Positions 45,401 to 57,611 of a stretch of 64,000 bases of DNA are shown piece by piece. How positions within the stretch are numbered: position 1 is the stretch's first letter; each line of letters begins with the position of its first letter. Location of the stretch: positions 1 through 64,000 of the forward strand of contig BCJJ01000042.1 in NCBI GenBank assembly GCA_039545355.1, given 5' to 3'. The notes below the pieces were generated by a model that was not told where the DNA came from, did not search any database, and saw only the letters and a program-made list of their open reading frames with translations. The stretch comes from Trichosporon coremiiforme (lineage: Eukaryota > Basidiomycota > Tremellomycetes > Trichosporonales > Trichosporonaceae). Both the position numbers and the translations under genes were made by a program.

Positions 45401-48400
45401 TGACATCAGGTGGGCTCCTCATTCCTTGCTCCATACCAGTGTCTTGGAGTCAGTATGGTGTGGTAAGCAAGCATTAGCCTTGGATTGATTCATCCATCCG
45501 AATTCCAGAATGTCTTGCGATGGAGAATGGTACAAGTGAGGTATCTGCACAACGGCCAGATCTGGACTTACGGCTCCATTCTCAGGAATCGGTGAGGGAG
45601 GAGAGTACGACACCCATGTAGTAGGCGACGGTGTTTCAAGTTCGCCGTCGCATCCGGACGTTATCGTAAGTGGCCGCTTCTCGAGACGACAATTGCTGAA
45701 CGACGCGGTGGCTCTCTGACGTCACTCCACAAGAATCCATCGACCATCGACACCTCTGCCTTCAGGCCAAGCGTCGGTCACTAGGCTTGAAAGGTACTGT
45801 GACCAACGCGATACGCCCATATCCAGGTCCAAGCTGTGGCTACCGGTGAGCCTGTACCGCTCCGTCGGGATCCAGACCGAGCTCGTACATGTGGTACATC
45901 GTTAATGAAGCTTCGAGGAACGAGGCAAGTTCTTCGCCGCGGGCCCACTTCTTCGCATTTCCTTGGAAGAACCTTCGATGCTTCTGCAACTCCCCCTGAG
46001 CCTTTCTCGCTGGAAGACGCTCCGCCTAGTTGTTCCTGCGATCGAAGTATTCAATAGGTTGGGCGGAATGCCGTTGCCACATTCCCAGCCTAGCCTGATT
46101 AGTCCAACCAAAACAGATCGGAAGCGAACCGTCAACATCATGTTCACCAGATGCTCAGTTGTTTGCTGCGGACATGTGGGGCATGCAAAGTAGCAGTGTC
46201 AAGCACATCGGCTTGCTTCTAGCATTAGGCTTTTGGGCCACTGCTACCACGGCCAACAGAGCCAGAAGGCAACTTTGTCAGTGCCATCCATCGAGACGGA
46301 GTGAGTACGTGCTCCACGATAGAGTTGGTCGCCGGCAGCAGATGTAGAACGGCGACCCGGATTTTGTCATGTTCTGATCCATTAGAGTTTCCGGCTGGAA
46401 GCGATTTCGACGAGCGCAACGTGCGTCCTTGGTAACAAAACTGCCATGCTTCAAGCATTGAACCCAGCGGACCGACGTGCCGTAAGTCTTCCTTTACTTC
46501 GATTGCTGCTGGGTACGCTGGGAATGAGAACGGCGAGGTACGCCTTGGAGGCACTCGCGATCATGCTCTCGGTCTTACTCGGAGGGTACGGCATCCCACA
46601 TCATGCGCATACTGCTATTACTGTCCTGCTCTGCGATCATCTCTCGTATCGAGTAGGGGCTAGCGCTGAACAAGGTTTCGGTGCCAAATATCCTTTGGAA
46701 TGCGACGGGGACGGTGCCGGCCTAGCCAGTCCATTGCGGCTGGGTGGACTGCATGCGCAAAGCTGTGGCTTGCTTCCTCCAGCGGCGTGAAGTGGGCAAT
46801 TTGTGGAGTGTGAGTGTGAAACAGCGTGCAAAGCGACTGTCACGAGCGACGCATGCAGTGAAGCTGTGATACGCGCCAACATGACCCACAAGCACTCGAG
46901 CTCTGCCACTTGGCCCAAGTGCTCGCCGGTGACTTGCCCACCGGCATATGTATGCGCTGCGCTTGCGACGCTAACAGTCCGTCCGGCGCCGCCGGCTTGG
47001 CGCTGGCGATCGCGAGAGCCGAGCGCCGGGCCTGACAATCGGTGTTCTAGCTCTGCCTCGGCCTTCCACCAGTGGCCACGGCACGTTTCAACGTCTTTCC
47101 CAAAGAGGACATGAGCCCATCTGCGTCCAATGAACGACCCGCCCTCTGCAGGTATCAATGGCTTCCAGAGGCTCGGTGAGACCCAAGCCACTATTTGAAT
47201 GAACCAGAGCAAACCGCAATCAGGTAAGTGCTAACGTCATCCTGCATGCTGAGCCAGAACAGTCAATGAGCCTGCGCGGGCTGTGAACAAGTGAACAGTG
47301 GCTTTTCGCCTGCTCTGGCATTACCACGGTCGGGCACTTTGACTGGCCGGGCTGCATGCCACTCGCCGGACAGATCTGGGCTGCATTCACTCTAGGTGTG
47401 GGCGACATAGAACAGTAGGTTGCAATCCGAGGGATCTCAATTAGCCACCGGAGCCGTTCGACTCTCCTCATTCGTAGAGGGGGCTGTACGGTTCAGAGAA
47501 TTGTCTTACTCTGATTCTGCAGGATCTAGGTCATTTCAATATTTGCTGCAGAACTGTGGTACGCACTGCGATTCGTCTCCCACCAGCAACTGGCCAAGAC
47601 GTTCAAGAATCCCACTATTATCGAAGGAGGTCGGTGTTCATGCAGGGAGGAAGCATCAGCCAAAGTACAGTGACCGTTTCCACACCCACTCTTCAGCGAG
47701 CTCTAAACGAACTAAGCTATTCACCATCAGCGAACCGAAACTCTGACCATCCAGAAAGTACAGTTAAGCTTGGCCCTGCGTGGGCTCCAACGTCACTGTA
47801 CTCCGACCTATACGGACATTAGTCACGGGCTCGTGGTCAAGCTTGCAGTGGGCGGACATGGCTGATTCATTACACCGCTCAGCGCCCGTAACCGCAGCAA
47901 GCCATGGTTCTGCTGGTCATGCGGGTTAATTAAACCTACCAAGACAATTCACCGTATCGGTCGCCGGAGGGGGCCGAGGGGTCGAGGGGTCGGTTGGCCC
48001 CGCGAAGTCACGAGATGTGGGGAGCAAGCCCCGATGCCAGCATGTCGGGGCTGGCGGCAGGCAGAAGCCAGCAACTCTAGCCGCCCAGCCGAGGGGTGGG
48101 TCGGCTCGCTGCGCCGCGTGCGCCGGCTGCCCATCGCCTGCATACGCTCTGCTGCATCTGCTGCGCTTTCCGGGCCCGGGCCGGGCGTGTGAGGCGTGGA
48201 GGCGCCGGACGCAGAGGCTCTGTCTGAGACACAGTGGGCTCTATGACTTCTGCGCCCACGATGCGCGAGTTTCACATGCAGCGAGGACTGGGACCCATGC
48301 CTGATTGTAATGCTGATTGTAGGGAGCCGGGCAGCCGGGAGTCTGCAGTCGCCTACTGACTGCCCCATGCCCCAACTGCCCTTTGTAGCTCTTGGGAGTC

Positions 48401-51400
48401 TTGGCCTTCCGCGCGATCCGCGAGCGGTAACTTGTGCCAGTGTGCCTGTGTCCTTGGCGACTCTTTTTGGCAGTCGCCGCAACCCATGAAGAGAGGAGAG
48501 TGCGGCACCCAGGTGCCGTACGTGCCGTCCTTCCTCTGGAACCGGGTACCGTGCGCTGAGCAAAGCTTAACCCAGATCGACCCCCGGTCGCATGCTTGTA
48601 ATGTTCAGGAGGCAGTGGCCAGGGACCGGTTGAAGGGAGCTGAGTCGCAGGATCGCAGGGCCGGTGCAAGGTGCAGCGCATGCAGCGGGTGGATCCTGCA
48701 TGCGATGAGGCCCGTCGGTCAGTGCCCCGAGCCTCACTCTCCTGCCAGCGCGTCATTGCTTCACTCCATCGACACCATGGATACTACGGCACCACAGCAC
48801 CACAGCACCTTGCTGCGCCTGACGGTTTCCTGGAGGGAAGCAAGGGTAGGCATGCAAAGCAAGCAGACGCAATCGATTGCATGCCCGCATGCCCTCATGC
48901 TCCTCCGGAATTCTCAAGCTTCTGTGCATGGCATCGAGCCGCATAGGGAGGCATGTTCCCAAGCCACTTCCGTGCCAAGTCGGAAGCGTGTGTCGCGTCC
49001 AGGATAGCCAAGGGGGCCGGCGATCTAGGCCACGGCCCACGGTCCCCGGCTGGCATCGCCAAGCTGATACGCACAGACTCTCCGGCCGGTCCAGAGCCTG
49101 TCACCCATGTCACGGCGTTGATCTGATGAGCGCCGATGAGGTGCTGAGACAGCCGTGATGAGCACCCGGCCGAGGGCCGAAGGGCAGGACCGTCCACGCG
49201 GGCAAGTCGTTAAGCCGGGCACACTGGGAAGTGTGCAGGGGCTTAGAAAGCACAGCACTTCTAAGCGCAGGGCGAGCAGGGCAAGGGGTGGTTAAGGCTA
49301 AAGAGATCGACAGCCTGAGTGTACCAGGAGAAGGCCCAGGAGAGAGGGCGACTATGCCGGCGGCCTGTGGGTTGTGGTCACCGTTACATTCCAGTTGAAC
49401 CCAGCCCTGCGCAGGACAAAATACAGGATATCTTAGGATTACCCAGGATCCCACTGCGATATGTTGCCTGGCAGTTCCTGGGCAGGTCTGTGAACACCGC
49501 CTCGTGGGCCTCAATGCGGGGAGGGCAGTGGACATATTAACATGCATAGGTGGCGACTCGGAGCTTCGATCGGGCAGCGAGCGGGGCGTGAGTAACCCCG
49601 CGCCGGCTTCTGGGACGTGTCCGTGTCTTCCATGCGGTGTCGGCGTATGAAGAGGAGCGGCGAGCATATCGAGCAGGCGGAGAGCAAAAATAACCTACGG
49701 ACATGTGAGAACGTTCAGGCACCTTGCAGCTTGGCTTCCCGGATGGCATGGTGAAGAACGAGATCTTGGAGCTGAGCGTTAGCAGCGTAATGATCAAGTG
49801 ACAAGTGTCAGGCTGGTGCCCATGTTCTGCGGCGGAGCGCAGTGAGAAGTTGGCAGCCGGCTGGGAGAAGATGGGATGCATGAATGACTGACTGGCTACG
49901 CGGTTCTAGCAGTGGGCGTGGAGGGAATGACGTATGACGCTGATGAGCTTGCGATCAGGTGGACCCTGAGAAGCGTGGGGTTCCTGATGGGGCCCTGATG
50001 TGCCCTGAGGGCTGAAGGATTTCGTGTGTGCTCTTTCTGGGTGAGGTGGGTACGAGGATCGGACTCAGGGCCCGTCTGTCGCTAACTGTCGTTTGAGGTT
50101 AGATGCATCCTGAACGACTCCTCGTCCTCCGGGTCCCCTTCCCTGAAGCCCCTGCAGCTGTTTCCCCTTGCCTCCGCTGTCGCTCTCGCTCCTCCAGGTG
50201 ATGGACGGACGACAGCTGACTGTCTTGTCTGAGCGACGGACGCCGCATGAGGATGGATGGGTCCATGGGACGCTGCGGCAGCCGTGCAGCCTGCAGGCAC
50301 ACGCTTAACTACAGCGCCATCGCATTGAACAGGTGATCGCTTCTCTTCTACGCTACTACGGCTACGGCTATGGCTACGGCTCGGATGCATTCACTACGCA
50401 GTCCTTCCCTCCCGTAGCCCCAGACCGGAGCCACCGGACCTCTTTGCCCTGGGCCCCCCTGGCCTACGCTGGAGCGACTAGCAGCAGGCTAGGCTTTCTC
50501 GAGCGAGATCAGAACGATCGCGGGTCAGAGCAAGTGTCGGTGGCCACCGCTGGTTCTGTCCGTCAGCCAGCCTAGCCAGGGCTGCTCTGCTGTGATCAAT
50601 GACAACATCGACTGGCTATCTGTCTGAAGTCTCACCCCGTACGCCCTTTCCCTCTCCTTGCTCGCACCCTGGACCGTTGCCCTACTAGCCCTGCTAGCCC
50701 TGTTGCCGTACCCACCGACTGAATCCCACCGCATGACCTGACCCGACCTGACAATACAGTCATACACCCATAGTCATTACCCATACACACTCCGCGCCGC
50801 ACCTGTCCGTCGCCTCGCTCTTCCCTCGTCATCGTCTTTGGCTTCTCCTCCAATCTCATCTCGCAAACAGCAACACTCCTGCACACACATCACACACACG
50901 CTCGGCAACGACGACGACACAGTTTTTAACGACCCTCACCCCTCCTCTCCGGCACCGACCCAAAACTCTATTTCGGCGGCAGGATCTGCGCTGACGCACC
51001 GACACTGTAACACCCCCCTCTGCCGCTGCCGCTGAGCGGACTCACCCCTGCCCCAGCCTCCGCCTGCTATCACCGCTCCTATCGCCGCCGCCCGCGTCGA
51101 ACAGCCGCCCAGCTGCCGTGCAGTCGTCCCAGCTGCATCAGTCGTATTAGACCTGACACCCGACCAGCTTGCGTACCAATTCTCGCCGACGGAGTTGCAA
51201 GCAACAGCAACCAGCGAGCGAAAAATCGGTCCATCGACAACACCGCCAGTTCCTTGTAGGCTTTTTCGCCTTGGCAACCACCGACCGGACCGCCTTCCCC
51301 CGTCTCCAACACCTTCCCTGCCAGTTCCACATTGGCCCGGGGCTGTCCCTGTACCGCCCTTGACGACTTGCGGTTCCTCATTCCACCCAGACCCACCCCT

Positions 51401-51734
51401 GCAGAGCAGCCAGTGCATCGATCGACCGACCGGCACGCAACTCCGACTCTCACTCTTCGACTTTGTATCTCTATCTTTCACCGCATACCCCATACCCATT
51501 TTCTCGGCATAACGACCTCGAGACCTCGACCGACCCAGCTGCCGATTCCGGACGACCCGATACACAACTGGAACCGGGAGACTGAATCCAAATCCCAGGC
51601 GCGGCCGAAATAACTCGACGGACGAAACACATCCACTCTTCAGTACCTGGCTTAAACTGGTCCTTAGACTGCTTCTAGGATCAGTAACGCAATCGCCCAG
51701 CGTTCTCCTGGCCAATACAATACGAAACATCAAA
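42464..51734. other. 9.3-kb gene-poor region
   Basis: No intact gene could be supported. Base composition looks less GC-rich than in flanking genes in parts. Broken coding traces occur on the minus strand at about 44.3-46.6 kb (separate entry). A short ggctac-type tandem run lies at about 50346-50383 and a CA-rich run at about 50880-50900. From about 50.7 kb the sequence becomes pyrimidine-rich, as expected for the promoter and leader of the RhoGEF gene. No tRNA, long terminal repeats or transposase motif was recognised. Confidence 0.5.
44300..46560 (-). pseudogene. Unidentified broken coding traces
   Basis: Several minus-strand segments read like protein but do not join. About 46080-45843 reads RHSAQPIEYFDRRNN, stop, AERLPARKAQGELQKH, FFQGNAKKWARGEELASF, MYHMYELGLDPDGAVQAH. 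About 45060-44945 includes HSFYKLSIETFKGWVL. About 44900-44770 includes MDVHKFSRPYIAGEEAPRK. About 44752-44623 includes ISSAPGELLYHRSRKLR and ends at GAG|GTGAGT, a good donor. Frames change between segments and an in-frame TAG interrupts the first. This could be a decayed gene or transposon, or a real gene with a complex intron pattern. No family recognised. Confidence 0.35.
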
Positions 51735-52030
51735 GTGAGTACCCGCACGTTTTGCATCCCCGCATTGCTACCAGTGACTCGGGTTCGCGTCTCGATCCCA
51801 TTTTGGCGTACGCGAAGGGGGTGTGCAGCCGTGTCGACGTCTTGGGTTGAATCCACCTGCCCAGTCTAGTTAGATTTCCGCGCATCCATTCCACATTCTA
51901 CAATCACCCGCCTGTGTGTTCGCTCGCCGAACGGACGCTTGAATCAGCCCAAACCCGAACCAGCCCCCCATCCCCCCGGCCGCCGGGCCACCCGCTCCGA
52001 TCGCCGTGGCACGTTTCTTTGCGCTAACAG
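51735..52030 (+). other. Leader intron of RhoGEF gene
   Basis: GTGAGT after catcaaa at 51735 and a GCTAACAG acceptor ending at 52030 fit a 296-nt intron upstream of the start codon. If removed, the open frame that runs upstream of 52320 is interrupted, which supports 52320 as the true start. Confidence 0.5.
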
Positions 52031-52319
52031 GTGTAGCACGGTATCTGCCCTTCGCTCAACCCACCAGAACGCATTGAGAACGAGTTCGAACTCTCAAGAC
52101 GAGAGCCTGAACCTGGACGAAGTACCATTCACAGATCACCCAGTTTCCCAGTCACCCAGCCCGCCGACCTCAGTTGAGCGAGCAGCACCGACAACCCTGA
52201 AGTTCAATTCCACGAAGCCCACCACCGCCTCTCGTCAACCCAGTATCCCTTGCACTTCTTCTTCGTTCTCGATTGCGTCGGGTTTACACCCAGTCCTCAA
52301 GGACACCCGGGTCGACACT

Positions 52320-55300
52320 ATGGCTGTGCTTCGAGGCCCGTCCCCCTCAAAATCTCGAGGCTTAGGCTCAGGCTCAGTCCTGTCGGTCCCTGCTTCATCC
52401 CCTCCCCCGCGATTAAGCCTCGACCTCGGCCCGCCGATATTTGAAGAGCACAGGTCAAACTCCCCCTTCCGCTCAGCCTCGCCCTTCAAGCTCGGCACTG
52501 AGCGAACAGGTTCTCCAGCCCCAAGTTTCCACTCGGCTCGGTCGACGTTTTCTGTCAGGTCGGGTTCTGTCATGGACCGACCACGCCCCATTCCCTCCAT
52601 CACCATTCCAGAAGCGACTCCAGAATCCCCCCTCTTCTCGGCTTACCCCATCCTATCGCCAAACCCGACAAGTCCACCGATTGCCGCACCTCAGCCCCAG
52701 AAGGAGGCAGACACGCCCGAAGTTGAAGACGCCCCTTCGAGCTCTTCTGAGCACTCTTCTGCGACCTGGCCGAGACGTAGCAAGCTCCTTTCGAACTCTG
52801 CCCCAAAGTGCTGTGACCAAAACAAGCTCGACGCCTTTCAGGGGGCTAGCAGCAGTGGCTCGGGATCCAGCACTGCGCTCACTAACCTGGGCCAATCCTC
52901 GCGGACAGACTCTACACTAAGCCTGACGCGCCGGAGATCTACCAGTGTCGTCGGCCTGATCAAACGTGCTCAGGAAGCGGCTTTCGGTATCCAGTCCCCT
53001 CCCAAGCCTGGTCACCTGCGAAGGGCGTCGATGAACTGTGGAGATTTCGCAGACTCGTCTCGCATCCGTCCTGTCGAGTCGGTTGGTCAGCTGGACACAA
53101 TACCGTACGGCTACGGTCGAGACGCGGCGGCCGACTATACACGCCAACCGGCCATCTCGTCATCCACTGATCAAACGCACGCGCTCGGACTGTTGACCGG
53201 TCTCAGCGACAACAAGCCACTCTTGGACCTCGAGGGTCTGACGATCACTCCCCGCAAGGAGACCCAGGAGGAGGTGCTCTACGACAGGGAGGCGACCCAA
53301 GCGGACGGCGCCTCATTTGTCTCGGAACCCTCGACACAGACCTCTCCCTCGGTCATGACCAAGTCGCTGCCATCGACCAAGACTTCGCTGTCGCGCAGCG
53401 CTCGCAGCGGCAAGGAGGGACACGAGGAGCCGCCGCAGGCCGACCTGTCGATGACTGCCCGCGTCCTGCTGGACAAGCGACGCATGATTCTCCTTGAGAT
53501 CGCGGAGACAGAGGTCACTTACGTGCAAGACTTGAGAAGCCTCGTGCAAATCTACCTCCCCCAGCTTGCTGCGCTTCCTCACGTCTCCGAGAGCTCGCTC
53601 CAGCTCATTTCGCGCAACACGAACGACCTGCTCGACTTCCACGTTCAGCTCGCCGCCCACATGGTTGACATTCTCAAGTACCAAGGAATGGGCTACGATT
53701 ACGCAGAACCTCAAACTGTTGAGAAGGTCACGAAGGAGTTTGCCGAGCTCTTCGTCCGTGAGGAGACCAGCTTCAGGCTCTACAACGACTTTTGCGCTGG
53801 CTCCACGGCCGCCGGCGCGTATGTTCGCACGATCGCCAGCCGGTCCGACTACGAGGCGTTCGAGAAGCGGTGCCAGTATGTTGCATCAAACACGCCGCAC
53901 GCAACTTTGCGAGACATTCTCGCAGGCGCCCCTCCGCAGCCAACCCGAACTCGCTTACGCTTCAAGGACATTCTGATCACGCCCATCCAACGCGTGTGCC
54001 GATACCCCCTCCTCCTTGCGTCACTTTCGGCTGATGTCAGCCGCGAGCTTCCCCAGAGCGAGGTCGTCGCCGAGGTGGAGAAGGCTCAGAACGTCATGCG
54101 TGCTGTCGCGGAAAACGCCGATGAGGCTCGCAAGCGCAAGGAGGTCGAGCTCAAGTCTAACCTCATCGCTGAGCGAATGGAGAACAATGTCGCTTTGACT
54201 GCGGACTTTGTCCGGCGCTTGGGTCACTGCCGCTTCGTCGGAACCCTGGAAACCCTTTACCATCACCCGACGATCGCACCGCTCGACTCGTCGGCTCGCG
54301 TGCGCTACCTCGCGGCCTTCCTTTACCGTGGTTATCTGATCCTGAGCAAAGTCAGGCGTGGAAAGGTCTTTGACCCTTACCATTACATCCCCCTCGAGGT
54401 TTTCGAGATTGAGGACTTGACCGAAGGTGAGTTCGGTGTCACCGGCCGGATCGGACGGATCGGCTGGAAGGGTGACGTCATGCGATCATGGGAGTCTGAC
54501 CAGAAAAATGCTAACATTCGTTTAGCTCAAGGATTCCTCAGCCACTCGATTCGCCTGAAGCTGCGCGAGCACAACCTGGACGTCGGATGCGCCTGCGACG
54601 CGGAGAAGGAACTATGGATCAGCGAGCTTGCCTCGGCGCGGGACGACAGTACAATGCCGCCGTTCGAGATGCCCTCAAGTATCTCGCTCGCAGCCCCTCG
54701 CACGCGACACATGTCGATGGCCAAGGGCGACAGCGACAAACCGCCCGTGCCCAAGCGGTACTCGTTCCTCGGGGACGGTGAGACGCCCTTCATCATGCCC
54801 CGAACTCCCAGCAAGCGTCACACGCTGCTGGGCGACGAGTTTAACATGAAGGGCTCCATGGAGCCCGTGCCTCCTATTCCCCGATCGACATCGCTACTCA
54901 TGACGGCCGCGAACCGCACAAGCCGCAAGCGGAACTCGGTGTACACGGGCATGCCGGCCGAAGAAGTGATGCAGACCGAGTCGCCGACGTCTCTCTCTCC
55001 GTCGCAGAGCTTCAATGAGGGACCGTCTTCACGTCAATCCACTATCAGCTTATCGGTTAGCCGTCCCACGCTCCACGTCCGGAACCAGATCGACCGAGCA
55101 CTGTCCGACCTCGTCTCGGACAGCATCGCGAATGTCCGCAACCGCGAAGCGATGGCGCGACCTCCGTCCATCGACCCCCGTCGCAGCATTCTCGACGCAA
55201 CGAGTCTGCGCCGCCGGCGCAGCATGGCCGAGATGAGCGGGCAGGTCAACATGGTCGCGGCTCACGTCAAGGGCGTCGTGCGCTCCAAGTCGCGGCGTAC

Positions 55301-55874
55301 GTTTACAATCGGCGACAGCGAGAACGGCAACTCGTCCGGTGCCTCTGGTGAGACTGAGGTCCTGCCGAGCCGGTCGGCGTCGTACACTTCGGTGGTGGAG
55401 GCGGTCCCAGTCCCGACACTGCACAAGCTGCACTCGTCTGTCTCGTTGAGACGGGGTTTTGGCCACAAGCGTGACGGTTCGAATGCCTCAATGATGAGCG
55501 CGTTTGAGGTCCCGCATGCCAAGTCTGTTCCGTCGTCTCCGAAGACTCCGCGCCGCAAGCCTCTCGAGGAGGTGGAGAACGAGGACGACTTCGTTCTCGT
55601 GCCCGCCGAGATCCCCGAAGGGGGGGAGGAGCGCAAGTCGCCTTTGACCCGCTCGCTGTCGATCTTCACCCCTCGGCGCACGCCTCGATCGCGCTCGAAC
55701 TCGCGCAGCGCCTCAGCTTCCGCCGCTGCCTCGCGCTCCTCATCTCCGAGCAAGGAGTCGCCGCCGTTGGACGAGTTCGGTGCCCCGCTCCCGTCGACCG
55801 ACCCTCCGCGCCCGATGTCAAGACGTCGACGGTCGATCCGCTTCCTCGGCCTGAAGGGCTTCACCCCGATCTAA
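52320..55874 (+). CDS. RhoGEF with DH and PH domains
   Basis: Exons 52320-54426 and 54526-55874 give 1151 aa. The N-terminal third is Ser/Pro-rich. The DH domain begins near residue 385 (LDKRRMILLEIAETEVTYV, DLRSLVQIYLPQL) and includes FKDILITPIQRVCRYPLLL, the most conserved helix, cut here for length. A PH domain follows at about 630-740 (FVGTLETLYHHP, YLAAFLYRGYLILSKV, CACDAEKELWISELA). The tail of about 400 residues is rich in Ser, Arg and Pro. It should activate a Rho/Cdc42-type GTPase at the cell cortex. The intron 54427-54525 is 99 nt and in frame; removal gives a shorter, more normal PH domain. The start is the first ATG after the leader intron. Confidence 0.87.
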   Translation: MAVLRGPSPSKSRGLGSGSVLSVPASSPPPRLSLDLGPPIFEEHRSNSPFRSASPFKLGTERTGSPAPSFHSARSTFSVRSGSVMDRPRPIPSITIPEATPESPLFSAYPILSPNPTSPPIAAPQPQKEADTPEVEDAPSSSSEHSSATWPRRSKLLSNSAPKCCDQNKLDAFQGASSSGSGSSTALTNLGQSSRTDSTLSLTRRRSTSVVGLIKRAQEAAFGIQSPPKPGHLRRASMNCGDFADSSRIRPVESVGQLDTIPYGYGRDAAADYTRQPAISSSTDQTHALGLLTGLSDNKPLLDLEGLTITPRKETQEEVLYDREATQADGASFVSEPSTQTSPSVMTKSLPSTKTSLSRSARSGKEGHEEPPQADLSMTARVLLDKRRMILLEIAETEVTYVQDLRSLVQIYLPQLAALPHVSESSLQLISRNTNDLLDFHVQLAAHMVDILKYQGMGYDYAEPQTVEKVTKEFAELFVREETSFRLYNDFCAGSTAAGAYVRTIASRSDYEAFEKRCQYVASNTPHATLRDILAGAPPQPTRTRLRFKDILITPIQRVCRYPLLLASLSADVSRELPQSEVVAEVEKAQNVMRAVAENADEARKRKEVELKSNLIAERMENNVALTADFVRRLGHCRFVGTLETLYHHPTIAPLDSSARVRYLAAFLYRGYLILSKVRRGKVFDPYHYIPLEVFEIEDLTEGEFGVTGRIGRIGWKGDVMRSWESDQKNANIRLAQGFLSHSIRLKLREHNLDVGCACDAEKELWISELASARDDSTMPPFEMPSSISLAAPRTRHMSMAKGDSDKPPVPKRYSFLGDGETPFIMPRTPSKRHTLLGDEFNMKGSMEPVPPIPRSTSLLMTAANRTSRKRNSVYTGMPAEEVMQTESPTSLSPSQSFNEGPSSRQSTISLSVSRPTLHVRNQIDRALSDLVSDSIANVRNREAMARPPSIDPRRSILDATSLRRRRSMAEMSGQVNMVAAHVKGVVRSKSRRTFTIGDSENGNSSGASGETEVLPSRSASYTSVVEAVPVPTLHKLHSSVSLRRGFGHKRDGSNASMMSAFEVPHAKSVPSSPKTPRRKPLEEVENEDDFVLVPAEIPEGGEERKSPLTRSLSIFTPRRTPRSRSNSRSASASAAASRSSSPSKESPPLDEFGAPLPSTDPPRPMSRRRRSIRFLGLKGFTPI

Positions 55875-57089
55875 ACTGCCCTCTCATCATTTACCACCAT
55901 CTGAACAACTGATTCACAACTTGCACGCATCCAAAACTCAACACACACACCCCAGCACTCATATCCTGCATTTTTCCTGAAGCATAGCTTATATCTTTGA
56001 AGCTCATCACACGCACAGCCTAATAATTGGTCTCGGATTGTACTCTGTTGTTTATAGTATCATGCACCTCGTCGAGCGAGCAGAGCGGAGCAGTACACCG
56101 GCGTTCACTGACTGCTTATTGACCCTTAGTTAGCCCCAATAGATCTCGTCCCAGGAAGGGATCTCATGACGAGTTCTCCGAAGCCCGTACAGCCAACCAC
56201 ATTCCCGTCGGCCATCGGGGCATGCGGGGCAGCGGCACGCCTTCATTCCTACTACCAAAGCTTATGCATGAATGCAGAGCTTAAGAACTTGTGGAGTGAG
56301 AAACGGAGGCTGAGGCTCATGGCTGAGAGGCTGAGAGGCTGAGACACTTCGAGGCATTCGAGACAAGTTCGAGACAACTAGGAATGGGCCACGGCACGAT
56401 CTCCATGCCACGGCACGGGTTATTTCGTCTTCGGACGCTTGCCCGTTCAGCCGCCGTGGACCGAAAGATCGGTGGAGCTGGGTTTCTATCTTGGGCAACA
56501 TAGAAGTGATCCTGACGCAGAACACCGAGCACCAGCCGAACGTCAGAACGTGTAGGATACAGGGGTGGGAGAATTGGGGACAAAGCAAGGATGCCAGGAT
56601 AGTGAGGACTGGTGGAGAAACGTGTCTAGGACAATCTCGTCTTATCAGACACCTTCCTCGTGCGACTTTGGGCTTGATCAGGACGGACATTTTCTTGAGG
56701 ACGATGACGAAGAAAATGTGCCCAGGGAGAGTAGTGGAGGGATATCGCTTCAAGCTGACACGAGAATCTGGGAAACTCATGTCGTTCCATGCCCCAGTTC
56801 AACCCTTCTCATGGATCATGCATGTCCTGAGGGATTCCTGACGTGCTGTGATGACGCGCGTGCTTTCGCTCGTCTCCACTCGTCCTCCACTCGTCTTCCA
56901 CTCATACTGACGCTCCTCTTGCCAGACACCGAACTAAACCGCACCGGTTCCTAGCCACTTTCTCGGCTGTCCACCACTCCTCCCTCCCTTTGCTCCACAA
57001 TAATAATTCCTCTACTCGTCCAGCGCAAAAAAAAATCTACAGCTGCATAGGGATAGACCAGATGATGCAAAAGAAGGATCGCAAAAATG
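55875..57089. other. Intergenic, RhoGEF 3' flank to tRNA-Asn
   Basis: 1.2 kb with no supported gene. Two overlapping opposite open frames at 56262-56954 show no splice support or domain. Confidence 0.45.
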
Positions 57090-57174
57090 CTGCCCCACAC
57101 GGGCTCGAACCGTGGACCTCGGAGTATGTTAAGAGATAACAGCTCCACGCGCTAGCCAACTGAGCCATAGGGCA
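57090..57174 (-). tRNA. tRNA-Asn(GTT) with 11-nt intron
   Basis: TGCCCTA (57174-57168) pairs with TGGGGCA (57097-57091), and discriminator is G. D arm GCTCAGTTGGCTAGCGC. Anticodon stem TGGAG/CTCCG encloses CTGTTA plus A, giving anticodon GTT. A short intron of about 11 nt follows position 37. T arm CACGG-TTCGAGC-CCGTG is complete. Confidence 0.88.
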
Positions 57175-57611
57175 TCTTCTGTTCACACCAGAAGTGGCGG
57201 GTTGATCACGTGGGACCGCGGGTTTCCGGATTTCCGCAACCGATCTTCTCGTGGTTATCTCTCTTCACATCTGCAGCGGTTGAACTGCATGTTAGCTGGA
57301 GGAGACGTTGAGGTAAGAGATGGGCGGGTGGGCGATGCGGGGTCTGAAGTGCGACCTGCAGAGCCTCGTCATAGTCGTGGGATGTAGGACCGCCGATGAC
57401 GAGGTGTGTCGGACGAGTGCAGTCAAGGGCGGAGGCTGTGAAGTGAGACACAAGGGGTGCGCTGAGCTTGTCTCATCCCCGCCCTTCTCTGACTACCTCC
57501 ACTGTCTACAACACCTCCTCACGTACAAGATACGGCTAAACTTTCAGTTGCTTGCCAAAAGCACAAGGCAACCTTCGCGTATTCGACGATGGGCTTGGGG
57601 GGCCAAAAGAA
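57175..57611. other. Intergenic between tRNA-Val and tRNA-Asn
   Basis: 437 bp, no gene seen; the upstream flank of tRNA-Asn. Confidence 0.4.

Noticed and set aside
51939..52319. Upstream extension of the RhoGEF reading frame
   Set aside because: No ATG in the extension, and a likely leader intron ends at 52030.
56262..56954. Overlapping opposite-strand open frames downstream of the RhoGEF
   Set aside because: No recognisable domain, no splice signals linking them, and each is incompatible with the other.
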